A stretch of 64,000 bases of DNA from contig NZ_CP035376.1 of NCBI RefSeq assembly GCF_004118975.1, positions 2,232,001-2,296,000 on the forward strand. The letters are read 5' to 3'. The notes beneath the pieces were generated by a model. It saw nothing but the letters and a program-made list of their open reading frames with translations, was not told where the DNA came from and did no database searches. Both the position numbers and the translations under genes were made by a program. This document shows positions 52,680 through 61,288 of this stretch, one piece after another; positions within the stretch are counted from its first letter, which is position 1, and each line of letters opens with the position of its first letter. The stretch is from Luteimonas sp. YGD11-2. Lineage in GTDB: Bacteria; Pseudomonadota; Gammaproteobacteria; Xanthomonadales; Xanthomonadaceae.

Positions 52680-54798
52680 CCGCGTGGCGTGACGCCGGCG
52701 CCTGCCGGCGGACCGGGCCAATGCCAAGCCCGGGGCCGGCGCCCACTTCCTGGCTGATCAGGTCGACCAGCTCCCCCAGCGCCTCGTCGCCCTCTTCCTC
52801 CGCGATCTTGCTCAGCGTCGTGAGCTGGGCCGGGAGCGCGCCCACGGGTAGCTCCGTCGTGCGTGCAAGCCAGCGCACCGCCGCCGGGCTCTGCATGAGG
52901 CGCGCCGCACCGTTGGAGGCTGCGGCCACTGCACCGATTCCGCCGGCGACGCCCCACTGCCCCGTCAGCAGCGCCACGACCGCGCCACCGGCGCTGAGCC
53001 ACTGCGAGATCGCGCCACCGCTGCCAGACGGGTTGGCGAGCACCTGCGAGCCTTCCCGGAGGTTCTGCGCCACGCGCGCAATCCGATCGACGTCGTCACT
53101 GAAGCCCTTCCCATAGCGGTCGAACAGGGCGCGCTTCGCCTCAGGGCTCATGCGGTTCCAGTTCGTCAGGAAGGTCTGGGGCGAGAACGCCTCGCCCGCC
53201 GCGTCCTGCACGCCGGGCGTCGCAAGGCCCATGCGGCGGATAACCGCGGAGGACACCATCTCCTGGCCCTCGCGCGGCAGCGACTGCATAACCGCGCGCA
53301 GCGTAGTGCCGCCATGCCGCGACCCGGAGAGCGCGGCGTTGTACACGGCCTCCGGTCCGCCTTGGCGACTGACCACACGCTGGACCTGTTCGAGGCGGTC
53401 GGCGGACACGCGGGTGTAGTTGTTCGCCCGACGCGCCGCGCGCTCTGCCTCCGGACCCATTCCTCGGGCCGCTTCCTCGAGGTCCTGCGACAGGGCCGCA
53501 TAGAGGCGGCGGTACTCACGCACCGGTCGGTCCGGGGAAAGGGTGAAGTCCGATAGTTCCGCGCCGATCCTCTCCCTGAGCTGCCGCACCGCCGCGTACG
53601 GCATTGACCCGCTGCCCGCTGAAAGATCCGTCGCCACGTCCTGGGCCATCGCGCGGATCTGCGGGTTGATCAGTCGCTGCGACGTGGCCACCGCGCCGGG
53701 GGTCGCCGACGTCAGGTCAGCCAACGCGCGCTGTGTGTTGGACAGTGGCATGGCCGTCCCGGCAGGGATGAACTGGTCGGCCTGCCAATACAGGGCGCGG
53801 CGCATCGCCTTCGTGTTGTTCGCGAAGGTCTCCACCCCGCGCTCGATGGCGCGGCCGGCACGCTCGGGGTCGGATCGCTGAGCGAGTCGATTGGCGACAC
53901 CCTCCGCCGCCTCGCCGATCTCCTCCGCTTGCGCCGTGCCCTTGCGCGCCATGACGCCGGCGCCGCCGGGCGAACGACCGAGCATCGTCTCGAAGCCGCG
54001 CGCGCCCCAGCTCTCCGTTGCCTGGCCCACCGTGGGCGTCGTGCCGATCGACTCGAACGCATTGAGGTTCTGGCGCACCCGGTCGGGCGACGCGCCGCGG
54101 ACCATGCCCCGCACCCCCGCCTGCGCTGCCGCTGGCACGACACCAGGCGCCAGACCCGCCGCCAAGCCGACGCCAATCTGGGTCAGGGGCGAGGCGCCAC
54201 TCTCCCGGGCCACGCTGGATGCACCGGCGCCAGCCGCGGCGCCGGCCGCCTGAGCACCGGGTGCCGAGGTCAGGAAGTCGGCGAGACGATTGCGCACTAC
54301 GCCCTGCCCTGCGCCTGAAACCGCGCCAGCGCCCCCCAGGCGCGCGAGGGCGTTCAGACCCGCCCCAGCGCCCATCGTGGTTGCCGTACCCGCCAGAGCC
54401 TCTCCTACGTCGCCCAGGACGCGCTCACGGCCCGACTGCGGCGCCGGTAGGCCGATGCGGTCGGCCAGCATGCCGGCGGCGTCACGATAGGACGGCTGGT
54501 CGCCGGGTAGCACCTTGTTGAAGGCGTCGCCACCGATGGCACCGATCATGCCGCCGACGCCCTGCAGCGCCGAACGCGCGCTGAGGCCAACGCCGCGCAG
54601 CTCGGCCTGCATCCGTCCAGGCTGGGCCGGTGGCGCTTCGGTGCTGGTCGCCGACCCGGTCACCTGGCTGAAGTTGGCCGGTGCGGACGCTGGGACGAGA
54701 CCGCGGCGCTGTGCCTCCTCGAGCAACTCCCGGTCCCGGTCAGGGATGGGCAGCCCGCGGCGCTGAGCTTCTTGCAGCAGTTCAATCCGGCTCGCCAT
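52660..54798 (-). CDS. large Ala/Gly-rich virion protein, DNA-ejection type
   Basis: The 712-residue protein begins with a duplicated short unit (LLQEAQRRGLPIPDRD, LLEEAQRRGLVPAS) common in phage ejection/transfer proteins. Long Ala-Gly-rich stretches with amphipathic helices follow (ALAGTATTMGAGAGLNALARLGGAG), then a helical C-terminal half. The size, composition and place in a three-gene string match internal virion or ejection proteins (P22 gp16-like role) of podoviruses. Homology cannot be proven by eye. Its start overlaps the stop of the preceding gene (TGATG). Confidence 0.55.
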   Translation of the reverse strand: MASRIELLQEAQRRGLPIPDRDRELLEEAQRRGLVPASAPANFSQVTGSATSTEAPPAQPGRMQAELRGVGLSARSALQGVGGMIGAIGGDAFNKVLPGDQPSYRDAAGMLADRIGLPAPQSGRERVLGDVGEALAGTATTMGAGAGLNALARLGGAGAVSGAGQGVVRNRLADFLTSAPGAQAAGAAAGAGASSVARESGASPLTQIGVGLAAGLAPGVVPAAAQAGVRGMVRGASPDRVRQNLNAFESIGTTPTVGQATESWGARGFETMLGRSPGGAGVMARKGTAQAEEIGEAAEGVANRLAQRSDPERAGRAIERGVETFANNTKAMRRALYWQADQFIPAGTAMPLSNTQRALADLTSATPGAVATSQRLINPQIRAMAQDVATDLSAGSGSMPYAAVRQLRERIGAELSDFTLSPDRPVREYRRLYAALSQDLEEAARGMGPEAERAARRANNYTRVSADRLEQVQRVVSRQGGPEAVYNAALSGSRHGGTTLRAVMQSLPREGQEMVSSAVIRRMGLATPGVQDAAGEAFSPQTFLTNWNRMSPEAKRALFDRYGKGFSDDVDRIARVAQNLREGSQVLANPSGSGGAISQWLSAGGAVVALLTGQWGVAGGIGAVAAASNGAARLMQSPAAVRWLARTTELPVGALPAQLTTLSKIAEEEGDEALGELVDLISQEVGAGPGLGIGPVRRQAPASRHAVNTLPQ

Positions 54799-56378
54799 CA
54801 CTGACCTCCACTGAGCATGCGGAGGAGCTCGTCGTCGCTCACACCGCCCAAGGCGGACGACGGCGCTCCGGTCTGACCGCGCTGGCCGATACGCCGCTCC
54901 TCGTCGGCGAGCGCCTGCCGCACTGCCGACGTCCAGCCTTCGTAGTGCTCCTTCACCCGATTGAGGTTGGCGCGGATCTGCGCCTCGCTCTGGTTCGGGT
55001 CGAGGTTGGCCACGGTGGACTGCAATGCGATCAGCTCCTGCACTGCCACCTGTCCCAGTGCGCCGCCGGTGGGCGAGTTGTCGCGCATCTGCTGCAGCCG
55101 ATCGAAGCCGAGGTTCGCTTTCACGGTCTCGATCTCGGACGCGAGGTTGAACGCTGGGGATCCTTCGATGCCTCGGCTGCGCGCACCGATGAAGCCGGTC
55201 GACATCGGACCCAGCATGCCGAGCGCGTTGTCGATCGACTCCTGCACGTTCCCTGCCGCGGTCAACGCCTGGCGGTAGGACGCGACCCGCTTGGGCGCCT
55301 GCTGCTCGCGCTCCACGTCGATCTTCGCCTGCCCGACGCCGCGCTCCCGTTCGATGGCGCCCTGCGTTTCGATGGCCTGGCGCTGCGGAAGGAACGACAG
55401 CTCCGTCGCCTGCCGCGCCGCGGTCTCGGCCGCGGCCCTCTCTGCCGATGTCGGAACCCGCACCGGCCCCACGCTGCCGCCATTGGCATAGTCGAGCGCG
55501 GGCGGAAGCGGCGCAGCGGCCGACTGCATCGGCACCACCGCCTGCGTCGTCTGCAGTTGATTGCCGCCGCCCTCGCGGATCGTGCCGCCGCCCATCTGCT
55601 GCGCGGCCCACGCGTCGACCTGATCGGCCGGGATGCCGGCGGCGATCATCTGGTTGGCGCTTGCGGCGATCTGGTCCATGAGCTGCTGCCCCTGACCCTG
55701 CTGCAGCACCGGCGCGCTCTGGCGCTGCGGTGCCGGCGCCTGCTGCTGTCCGCCCGCGCCCATGCCCTGCCCCAGCGGCACCACCTGGCCGGTCGGACCG
55801 CCGCTGCTGACAACGCCATACGGAAGCCGACCTTCCTGCTCCATGATCCGGATCGTGGCGTTGTTGCGACCCAGGACCTGCGTCGAGCCGTCGCGCATGA
55901 TCGCCACCCGGTTGCCGGCCTCGTCGACGTAGGTGGACTGCACGCCGGTGGCGCCGTTCGGCGTGCCGTAGGCCTGAATGATCGACTGCGCCGTCTGGCC
56001 CACCACCTCGTTGTACTCCGGCGGCAGCTCCGACAGGCCGAACTTCTGCAGCGTCGGCACCATCTGGCGGTAGAGGCCGGGGCGAGCCTGTTCGGGCGCC
56101 GAGGTCAGCATCTTCGACATGTTCACCAGCGTGCGAGTGCGGCGGTCCTCCACGGCGCCGAGGTTCTCGCCGAGCGCGAAGCCTGCAGCCGGGTCCGTGG
56201 CGATGGCCTGCTGGATGAGGCCCTGCTGCTGATCACCGGACGCACCGAACGCCTGCGACGCGATGTCGGCCAGCCTGTTGCGGCTTTCCTCCTGTTGCCG
56301 GATCTGGCGGTTCTGCATGCCGAGCTGCTGCCCGCGCTGGAAGTTGCCCATGATGTCGGGGTACATGAGGTTCGCCAT
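54798..56378 (-). CDS. Gln-rich virion protein, DNA-ejection type
   Basis: The 526-residue protein (MANLMYPDIMGNFQRGQQLG) has a Gln/Arg-rich N terminus (QNRQIRQQEESRNRLADIASQAF), a low-complexity Gln/Pro middle (QQQAPAPQRQSAPVLQQGQGQQL) and a helical C terminus ending DDELLRMLSGGQ. Such composition is typical of podovirus internal or ejection proteins and of the P22 gp20 slot. It lies between the 246-aa and 712-aa genes on the minus strand, with a TGATG overlap to the latter. Confidence 0.55.
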   Translation of the reverse strand: MANLMYPDIMGNFQRGQQLGMQNRQIRQQEESRNRLADIASQAFGASGDQQQGLIQQAIATDPAAGFALGENLGAVEDRRTRTLVNMSKMLTSAPEQARPGLYRQMVPTLQKFGLSELPPEYNEVVGQTAQSIIQAYGTPNGATGVQSTYVDEAGNRVAIMRDGSTQVLGRNNATIRIMEQEGRLPYGVVSSGGPTGQVVPLGQGMGAGGQQQAPAPQRQSAPVLQQGQGQQLMDQIAASANQMIAAGIPADQVDAWAAQQMGGGTIREGGGNQLQTTQAVVPMQSAAAPLPPALDYANGGSVGPVRVPTSAERAAAETAARQATELSFLPQRQAIETQGAIERERGVGQAKIDVEREQQAPKRVASYRQALTAAGNVQESIDNALGMLGPMSTGFIGARSRGIEGSPAFNLASEIETVKANLGFDRLQQMRDNSPTGGALGQVAVQELIALQSTVANLDPNQSEAQIRANLNRVKEHYEGWTSAVRQALADEERRIGQRGQTGAPSSALGGVSDDELLRMLSGGQ

Positions 56379-56380
56379 GG

Positions 56381-57121
56381 TCAGGCCCTCCAGCCTTGGC
56401 CCCAAGCTCCGAAGGCTGAGTTGCCGTTCCAAGCGGTGCCCGTTGATTGGCCGGCCTGCCAGCCGGAGACGTTGGGCGCGAACGCGCCCAGTTGATTCGG
56501 GGTGCTGTATGCGGACGATCGCCCGGTGCCGGCGGTGTACTGGCCAATTCCTCCAGCGATCCCGGCCAGTGCGTTGGTCCAAGCGTTTGCGCTGCCAACG
56601 GCTGCGCCGGCCTGCGCGTTCCCCTGCGCCGCGTACAGGTTGCCCATGGCGTTCGCGGCGTTCTGGCCTGCCGCGCCGACACCGGCCGCGGAGTTCTGCC
56701 CCATCCTCGCCATGTCCATCAGGTGATTGCGGTGGTTGCCGAGGTTCTGGCTGGCCAATCCGGCCGCGTACGCCATGCGGTCTGCATCGGCACCGCCGCT
56801 GTAGAGCCCGCCGCGGGCTGCCGCGGACCTGTCGCGCGCCTGGAGCCCCTGCGACATTGCGAACTGGTAGTCCGGCGCGTTCTCGAATGCGCTGTAGTCG
56901 CCCCCGGCCATGGCAGTGAGCCCGGCCAGCGCGTTGGTGCCGGCGCCCATGTAGGGCTGCAGGTTCCGTTGGATCATGTCGAACTGGCGCTGCTGTTCGG
57001 CAATGCCGGCCTGTGCTGCCCCGCTCTGCGCTTTTGCCGCGTCCTTCGCTGCTCCCGCTTGCTGGCTCGCTCCGTACGCCGTGAGCGCGCCCGCAACGAC
57101 CGTACCCGTCACTGCTGCCAT
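56381..57121 (-). CDS. Gly/Ala-rich virion or DNA-transfer protein
   Basis: The 246-residue protein starts MAAVTGTVVAGALTAYGASQQ and has QQRQFDMIQRNLQPYMGAGTNALAG, the pattern of small phage virion proteins located just before ejection genes, then many Gly/Asn/Gln-rich repeats. It is the first of three late-type genes. It starts 2 bp after the GNAT gene ends. Confidence 0.55.
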   Translation of the reverse strand: MAAVTGTVVAGALTAYGASQQAGAAKDAAKAQSGAAQAGIAEQQRQFDMIQRNLQPYMGAGTNALAGLTAMAGGDYSAFENAPDYQFAMSQGLQARDRSAAARGGLYSGGADADRMAYAAGLASQNLGNHRNHLMDMARMGQNSAAGVGAAGQNAANAMGNLYAAQGNAQAGAAVGSANAWTNALAGIAGGIGQYTAGTGRSSAYSTPNQLGAFAPNVSGWQAGQSTGTAWNGNSAFGAWGQGWRA

Positions 57122-57122
57122 G

Positions 57123-57569
57123 TCAGACCACCTTTGTCCAAGAAGATTCGGTTTGCGCGTAGCCCATGCGCGCGTAGATCTCCGCGGCCTGCGGAGGGCT
57201 GGATGCGAGATGCACCATCTGGATCGTGTCGACGCCTCGTGCCTTGCAGGCGGGTTCGATCGCTGCGAGCAACGCTTTCCCGGTGCCGTGGCCCTGAGCT
57301 TCGGGGTTCACCCACCACACGACTTCGTAGGCTCCGGTCTTGGCTGCGTTGAACATGAAGGGCGCCACGAAGAGCCCCACCATTCCGCAGACGCCGGCGT
57401 CGTCCTCGGCCATGAGGAGCACGTGGTTCTGTGCGAGGTTGGTCGCCAATGCCTCGACGGTGGAGGGGCTGAAATCCGCCCAGGTGGCATAGCTGGTCGT
57501 CGCGTAGAAACGCTCGGACATGGCGACGACCGCCGGCACGTCGGCCAGCGTTGCTTGTCGAACTCGCAT
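57123..57569 (-). CDS. GNAT family N-acetyltransferase
   Basis: The 148-residue protein has the acetyl-CoA-binding loop in WWVNPEAQGHGTGKALLAAIEPACKARG near 90, a strand GMVGLFVAPF before it, and the terminal AEIYARMGYAQTESSW segment. It transfers acetyl to an unknown amine. Its start overlaps the stop of the 2OG-oxygenase gene (TGATG), so the two are coupled and part of the phage-like string. Confidence 0.75.
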   Translation of the reverse strand: MRVRQATLADVPAVVAMSERFYATTSYATWADFSPSTVEALATNLAQNHVLLMAEDDAGVCGMVGLFVAPFMFNAAKTGAYEVVWWVNPEAQGHGTGKALLAAIEPACKARGVDTIQMVHLASSPPQAAEIYARMGYAQTESSWTKVV

Positions 57570-58210
57570 CAGGACTCCTTGGGAGTGAAGAAGGCGACCG
57601 CCACCAGGCGCCCGTCGCTGGGGCCGGCGCCGAACGCCGGGAACGGGTAGCGGCTGTGGAACAGGCGGGATTCGTAGATGACGCCGCGGCCAAGCTTCAT
57701 CTCGGCGAGTTGCGTCATCTCCCACGAGGCCTCGTCGTTCCAGTCATCGCGGACTGCCACCCACAGGGCGTCGTCGCCCACATCGATGGCTTCCGCGCCA
57801 GTGGCCCGATGTCGCCAGAAGGCCGTGCCGCCGGGGCCATCGGACAGGTAGACGACTGCAGCGTGCGTGCCCCAGCCGATATCGCTGTGCACCGCCGCGT
57901 TCGGGAGCTCGCCGCCGTAGTTCAGGCGGTAACCCATGCCGAGCATGTCCACCGGCCCCATGACGTTCTCGATCGCCTGCTGCAGGCCAGGAACGTCGAC
58001 CAACGCCACGCGCTTGTAGACCTCGCCGTCCGGTGCGGACCAATCCACGAAGGGCGCGCACAGGGCTGCGTCCCGCACCGCAGGCGGGAGAAAGTTGTCG
58101 ATCACGATCACGTCGGGCGGAGTTCCGGAGACGTCGAGGATGGGCGGCCAGACCAGGCCGGCAGAGGTTCGAAGACAAAGGCCTGTTGCATCGGCTCGGC
58201 GCCGGCGCAC
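57569..58210 (-). CDS. 2OG-Fe(II) oxygenase-like protein (DUF6445-like)
   Basis: The protein has about 213 residues. It has HxD in AAVHSDIGWGTHAAVVYLSD near 110, a distal His in LFHSRYPFP near 188 and an Arg in GPSDGRLVAVAFF near 204, the facial-triad pattern of 2-oxoglutarate oxygenases. Phage versions of this family sit in structural regions and may modify a virion protein or nucleic acid. The N-terminal 25 residues (MRRRRADATGLCLRT) look unnatural. A better N terminus (MQQAFVFEP) lies in another frame at 58192, so the start or a frameshift is uncertain. Confidence 0.6.
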   Translation of the reverse strand: MRRRRADATGLCLRTSAGLVWPPILDVSGTPPDVIVIDNFLPPAVRDAALCAPFVDWSAPDGEVYKRVALVDVPGLQQAIENVMGPVDMLGMGYRLNYGGELPNAAVHSDIGWGTHAAVVYLSDGPGGTAFWRHRATGAEAIDVGDDALWVAVRDDWNDEASWEMTQLAEMKLGRGVIYESRLFHSRYPFPAFGAGPSDGRLVAVAFFTPKES

Positions 58211-58668
58211 AGGTCATCCTGCCTACTGTCCCTCTCTTTCGAGGATAGCGATTGGCGGGTGTGAATCGTTCCCGACGCGAAGCGGACGCGCGCCTCATGT
58301 AGCCGGGTCTGGAACATCACCAGCGCCACGGTCCGCAGCTCGAAATACACGCTGTTGCGCATCCGCAGCGCCCGGGAGCGCGCCGACACCGGTTGCGGCG
58401 CCCGGCGTGCCCACATGACTGCCAGGGCATCGCCGGCAGCCAGCTCGCAGGCTTCTGTGGTCGCCGGCAGTCCGTTGCGGATGCAGTAGGCGGACAGGTA
58501 GAGCCGCCCGTGCCGATGGATCGCCTCGAACTGGTGCGCGTCGCCGGCGTGGAACAACAGCAGGAGCGCGGGTCGGATGTCGTGGCGGCCCTGGCGCATG
58601 AAGGCCAGCGCTGCTGCTTCCCGCCAGAGGTGGCGCCGCGACCAGCAATTGAGGTCTCGGGGATCCAT
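58108..58668 (-). CDS. hypothetical phage-type protein, overlaps the oxygenase gene
   Basis: The 186-residue protein (MDPRDLNCWSRRHLWREAAALAFM) has an LLLLFHAGDAHQFEAIHRHGRLYLSAYCIRNG segment and ELAAGDALAVMWARRAP. No family is recognised. The last 50 residues (SSKERDSRQDDLCAG and on) look unlike the rest and overlap the oxygenase gene by 103 bp. The real protein may end earlier and its frame may shift into the oxygenase. Confidence 0.4.
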   Translation of the reverse strand: MDPRDLNCWSRRHLWREAAALAFMRQGRHDIRPALLLLFHAGDAHQFEAIHRHGRLYLSAYCIRNGLPATTEACELAAGDALAVMWARRAPQPVSARSRALRMRNSVYFELRTVALVMFQTRLHEARVRFASGTIHTRQSLSSKERDSRQDDLCAGAEPMQQAFVFEPLPAWSGRPSSTSPELRPT

Positions 58669-58674
58669 GCGGCC

Positions 58675-58899
58675 TCAGTGGCGTGGAAGGAGTTGCGGGG
58701 TCAGCTCGAAGTCGACGCGCGCGACGCGCCGGCTCGCCGAGAACCAGAGGACGGGCGCACACGAGCACGGGGCATCGTGCTGGACGGCGCAGTGATCCTC
58801 GTGCTCCAGCCACCACCCCGTGGCCTCCTCGCCGAGCGCCTGGTTGGCGATTGCCTGCCGCAGTTCGAACTCCTGCTCTGCGGTCATCACGTCAGCCAT
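58675..58899 (-). CDS. small Cys-containing hypothetical protein
   Basis: The 74-residue protein (MADVMTAEQEFELRQAIANQ) has HCAVQHDAPCSCAPVLWF, a possible metal-binding Cys/His cluster. No family is recognised. It overlaps the start region of the HGG protein gene by 8 bp and lies 6 bp before the next gene. Confidence 0.5.
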   Translation of the reverse strand: MADVMTAEQEFELRQAIANQALGEEATGWWLEHEDHCAVQHDAPCSCAPVLWFSASRRVARVDFELTPQLLPRH

Positions 58900-59152
58900 C
58901 GGTCGTCCTCCTCGCACGCAGGTTGGCCTCAGCGCGGCGCTTGCCTTCCGGCGTGCGCGGGCCCGTGCTCATCCCGCCGTGGAATCGGCAACGGCGCTTG
59001 CCCGGCACGCTGAGCGCCTCGCAAGGTTGGCCGTCGCGGTGACGCTTGGCGCCGCACACCACCCGGTCGACAGCCTTGACGCTGCTGCCGCGGGACTCAT
59101 TCACGCGCGTGCGCCTGCGCGCGATGCGTCCAGTCAGGTCCGCACTGTCCAT
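58892..59152 (-). CDS. phage small protein with HGG-x-TGPRT motif
   Basis: The 86-residue basic protein has CGAKRHRDGQPCEALSVPGKRRCRFHGG followed by STGPRTPEGKRRAEANLRA. The Cys/His and HGGxSTGPRTPEGK signature occurs in many small phage-encoded proteins, some adjacent to terminase genes. The function is unknown. It lies 3 bp after ssb. Confidence 0.6.
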   Translation of the reverse strand: MDSADLTGRIARRRTRVNESRGSSVKAVDRVVCGAKRHRDGQPCEALSVPGKRRCRFHGGMSTGPRTPEGKRRAEANLRARRTTDG

Positions 59153-59155
59153 CGC

Positions 59156-59509
59156 TCAATCCCCCTCGCCCGGCTCGGACTCGCCTTGCTGCACCGTCTT
59201 GCGGCGCCGACTCACGTGATACGGGGTCAGGAAGGCATGCGCCTTGAGGTCCGCCGTGGGCTGGGCGTTTCCTTCCCGATCGGTCCAGACCTTCGGCGTG
59301 AGCTCGCCAGACAAGGTGACTGGCTCACCGGCTCCCATGGCCATGAGCCCGTCCACCACGCGCGCGCTGAAGGCGATGACGGACACGCTCAGCCGTTCCT
59401 CGTCCGCGGTGGTCACCAGGACACGCGCTGTGACGTAGGCGCTTCCGTTGCGGCTGGTGCCGGTCTTGGGGTCGGCCGCGAGTCGGCCGGAGACGAGGGC
59501 ATCGATCAT
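59156..59509 (-). CDS. single-stranded DNA-binding protein
   Basis: The 117-residue protein is an SSB-like OB-fold: DALVSGRLAADPKTGTSRNGSAYVTARVLV, EERLSVSVIAFSARVVDGLMAMGAGEPVTLSGELTPKVW, then a short acidic tail ending EPGEGD without the usual DDDIPF motif. It probably serves the element's replication module, with the helicase-like gene and repeat array upstream. It may be unable to bind the host replisome by the canonical tail. Confidence 0.7.
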   Translation of the reverse strand: MIDALVSGRLAADPKTGTSRNGSAYVTARVLVTTADEERLSVSVIAFSARVVDGLMAMGAGEPVTLSGELTPKVWTDREGNAQPTADLKAHAFLTPYHVSRRRKTVQQGESEPGEGD

Positions 59510-59887
59510 GGGTGTCTCCTGGGCACGTCGGCCCGTCGGGGTGGGGAGCAGGGTTTGAATTGCGCCGGCGCCGTGAGGGCTTGGCGGACACGCGCTTCGG
59601 ACGGACGCGCACGTGGGACCGGGCTGGGCGGGGCCTGTCTCTCGCGATCACACGCGAAGCGGTCAGAAATCGGGTTCTGACTGGACTGGTTGATCCCCCA
59701 CACCCCTAAGTAGATCAACCAGTCACTAGTCGCACAGGACCAGGACCGAAACGGACGGGAGCCGCGCCTAGCGGCGGTCCCCCGTCTCGATTCGGACTGG
59801 TTGGTCTGGTTCAACCAGTCGCCAACCAGTCGGGAGCGCGTAACAACGCCGTTTTCTGCTGCCACTAGTTGATTCATGGCGAACACC
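59510..59887. other. 378-bp non-coding gap between helicase and ssb genes
   Basis: No convincing gene lies here. The interval holds six copies of a 9-bp repeat and is the best candidate for a replication origin or control region of the element. A 126-codon open frame across it has no conserved look. Confidence 0.5.
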
Positions 59888-59897
59888 TCAACCAGTC
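59684..59897. repeat. iteron-like cluster of CAACCAGTC (six copies)
   Basis: CAACCAGTC occurs on the plus strand at 59716-59724, 59812-59820, 59823-59831 and 59889-59897, and as GACTGGTTG at 59684-59692 and 59795-59803. The first pair extends to perfect 12-bp inverted repeats (GACTGGTTGATC at 59684-59695; GATCAACCAGTC at 59713-59724). The last copy overlaps the helicase-gene stop codon. The cluster lies in the helicase-ssb gap, so an iteron origin or repressor-operator array is likely. Confidence 0.6.
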
Positions 59898-61288
59898 ACC
59901 GGGCGATAGACGGGAAACAGGCCCTTGGCCCGCAGGATTGGCTCGTCACGGACGGTCAGAAGGCCTTCCCGCACGGCTATCTGGAGGTAGGGCGCAGCCC
60001 AGCCGTTGTTGCGGCCAGCGGCGATCGAGACCTGCTTTGCAGTGGCCTGTTTGCCGGCGTTGCAGAGGTCCCGGACGAGCGCGACGACCTCCTCGACCTT
60101 GGCCATCTGCGCGTCGTCCTTGGCGGCCTGGCGCTGTTCGGTCCGCTGGCCCTGCATCAACTGCCTGAGCTTTCGCCAGCGAGCGCCCTCGAGGCTGGGA
60201 GGCACCGGCACCGTGGCCAAGGCAGCCCCGAACGGCGTCCCCTGCCACTGGAAGAACACCGGTGGCGGGTCGATCGCCTTGGAGCTGTCGAGCGGCACGA
60301 GCGCGGAGACGCGACCGCCGGCGCGGGGAGCCACCATGGACCGCAGGACGCTCCGGGCGTCGTTGTCCGGGAAGGGTTCCTCCGCACTGCCCAGATTGAC
60401 CAACAGGAGGTTCTGGCGGCTGTTGTAAGCCAGCGCGGTGGCGCCGCGGATGTCCGCCACAGACAGGTTGAGGTCCGGGAGGTTGCTCGAGGCCGCTTGT
60501 GAGGTGTGGTGCACCAGGACCACGGCGACCTGGAGCGAGCGCGCGATCCGGCGCAGCGCCCGAATCAGGATCTTGAACGAGCGGTTGTCTTCCTCAGCTT
60601 CGCTCAGGGTGGACGCGGTCTCGAACACAACAAGCCCGGGTGGGACCGGGTCGTCCATGCGGCTTCGCAGCGCTTCGATCACGGCGTCGACCGCGAACGA
60701 CTCCACAGGCGCCCGCTCATGGACTGCAACGATGGTCTGGAACGCCTCCATCCCGGGCACCTGCAGGTCAGGCACCACGATCCGCGCACGGACCCGCGCC
60801 GCGTCCTCCTGCCCAAGCTGGCTGCAGCGGGCGAGCACCTTGCGGGCGTACTGCGGCCGGTCGTCCTCTGCCGAGTACACGAGCACGCAGCGATCCGGCT
60901 GCGGCTTGAGGCCGACGACCTTGGTGCCGAGCACGTAGGACACCGCCAGCGCGATGGTGGCAAACGTCTTGCCCTCGCGACCCGGGGCCGCGATGACGGA
61001 CACCTCGCCGATGGGGAACAGGCCGCACTCCTCGTGCTGGAACGCGTGCGGGTGCGGCTCCTTCGCCGCCTCGAGCTCCTCTTCGCTGAAGCCGGTCAGA
61101 CGCTCCGCGAAGCGTTCGGCGAACGATGACGCCTCCGCCAAGGCATCCGCCCCAGTCGTCGCCACGTGGCGGTGATCGGACTGGGGCCAGTCGGCCAACT
61201 GCTCCATCCGCGCCAGCTCGTCCGCATCGACAGCCTGCAGTGCTCGCTGCTCAAGGCTGGGCCGATGGGCCACGGTCGGCGCGCTCAT
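59888..61288 (-). CDS. RepA/RecA-fold ATPase (helicase-like), AAA family
   Basis: The 466-residue protein has Walker A in APGREGKTFATIALAVSYVLGTK near 100 and Walker B-like LVVFETASTLSEAEEDNRS near 221. It also has a VHHTSQ motif (AVVLVHHTSQAA near 256) as in RepA hexameric helicases and DnaB-like plasmid or phage proteins. The C-terminal region has a helical, winged-helix-like DNA-binding part (CNAGKQATAKQVSIAAGRNNGW). It probably unwinds DNA at the element's origin. It overlaps the zinc-finger gene by four bases. Confidence 0.75.
   Translation of the reverse strand: MSAPTVAHRPSLEQRALQAVDADELARMEQLADWPQSDHRHVATTGADALAEASSFAERFAERLTGFSEEELEAAKEPHPHAFQHEECGLFPIGEVSVIAAPGREGKTFATIALAVSYVLGTKVVGLKPQPDRCVLVYSAEDDRPQYARKVLARCSQLGQEDAARVRARIVVPDLQVPGMEAFQTIVAVHERAPVESFAVDAVIEALRSRMDDPVPPGLVVFETASTLSEAEEDNRSFKILIRALRRIARSLQVAVVLVHHTSQAASSNLPDLNLSVADIRGATALAYNSRQNLLLVNLGSAEEPFPDNDARSVLRSMVAPRAGGRVSALVPLDSSKAIDPPPVFFQWQGTPFGAALATVPVPPSLEGARWRKLRQLMQGQRTEQRQAAKDDAQMAKVEEVVALVRDLCNAGKQATAKQVSIAAGRNNGWAAPYLQIAVREGLLTVRDEPILRAKGLFPVYRPVTG

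Noticed and set aside
59506..59886. A 126-codon minus-strand open frame over the repeat cluster
   Set aside because: It has low-complexity Arg/Ser/Pro-rich sequence, it spans the repeats, and no ribosome-binding site or family resemblance was found.
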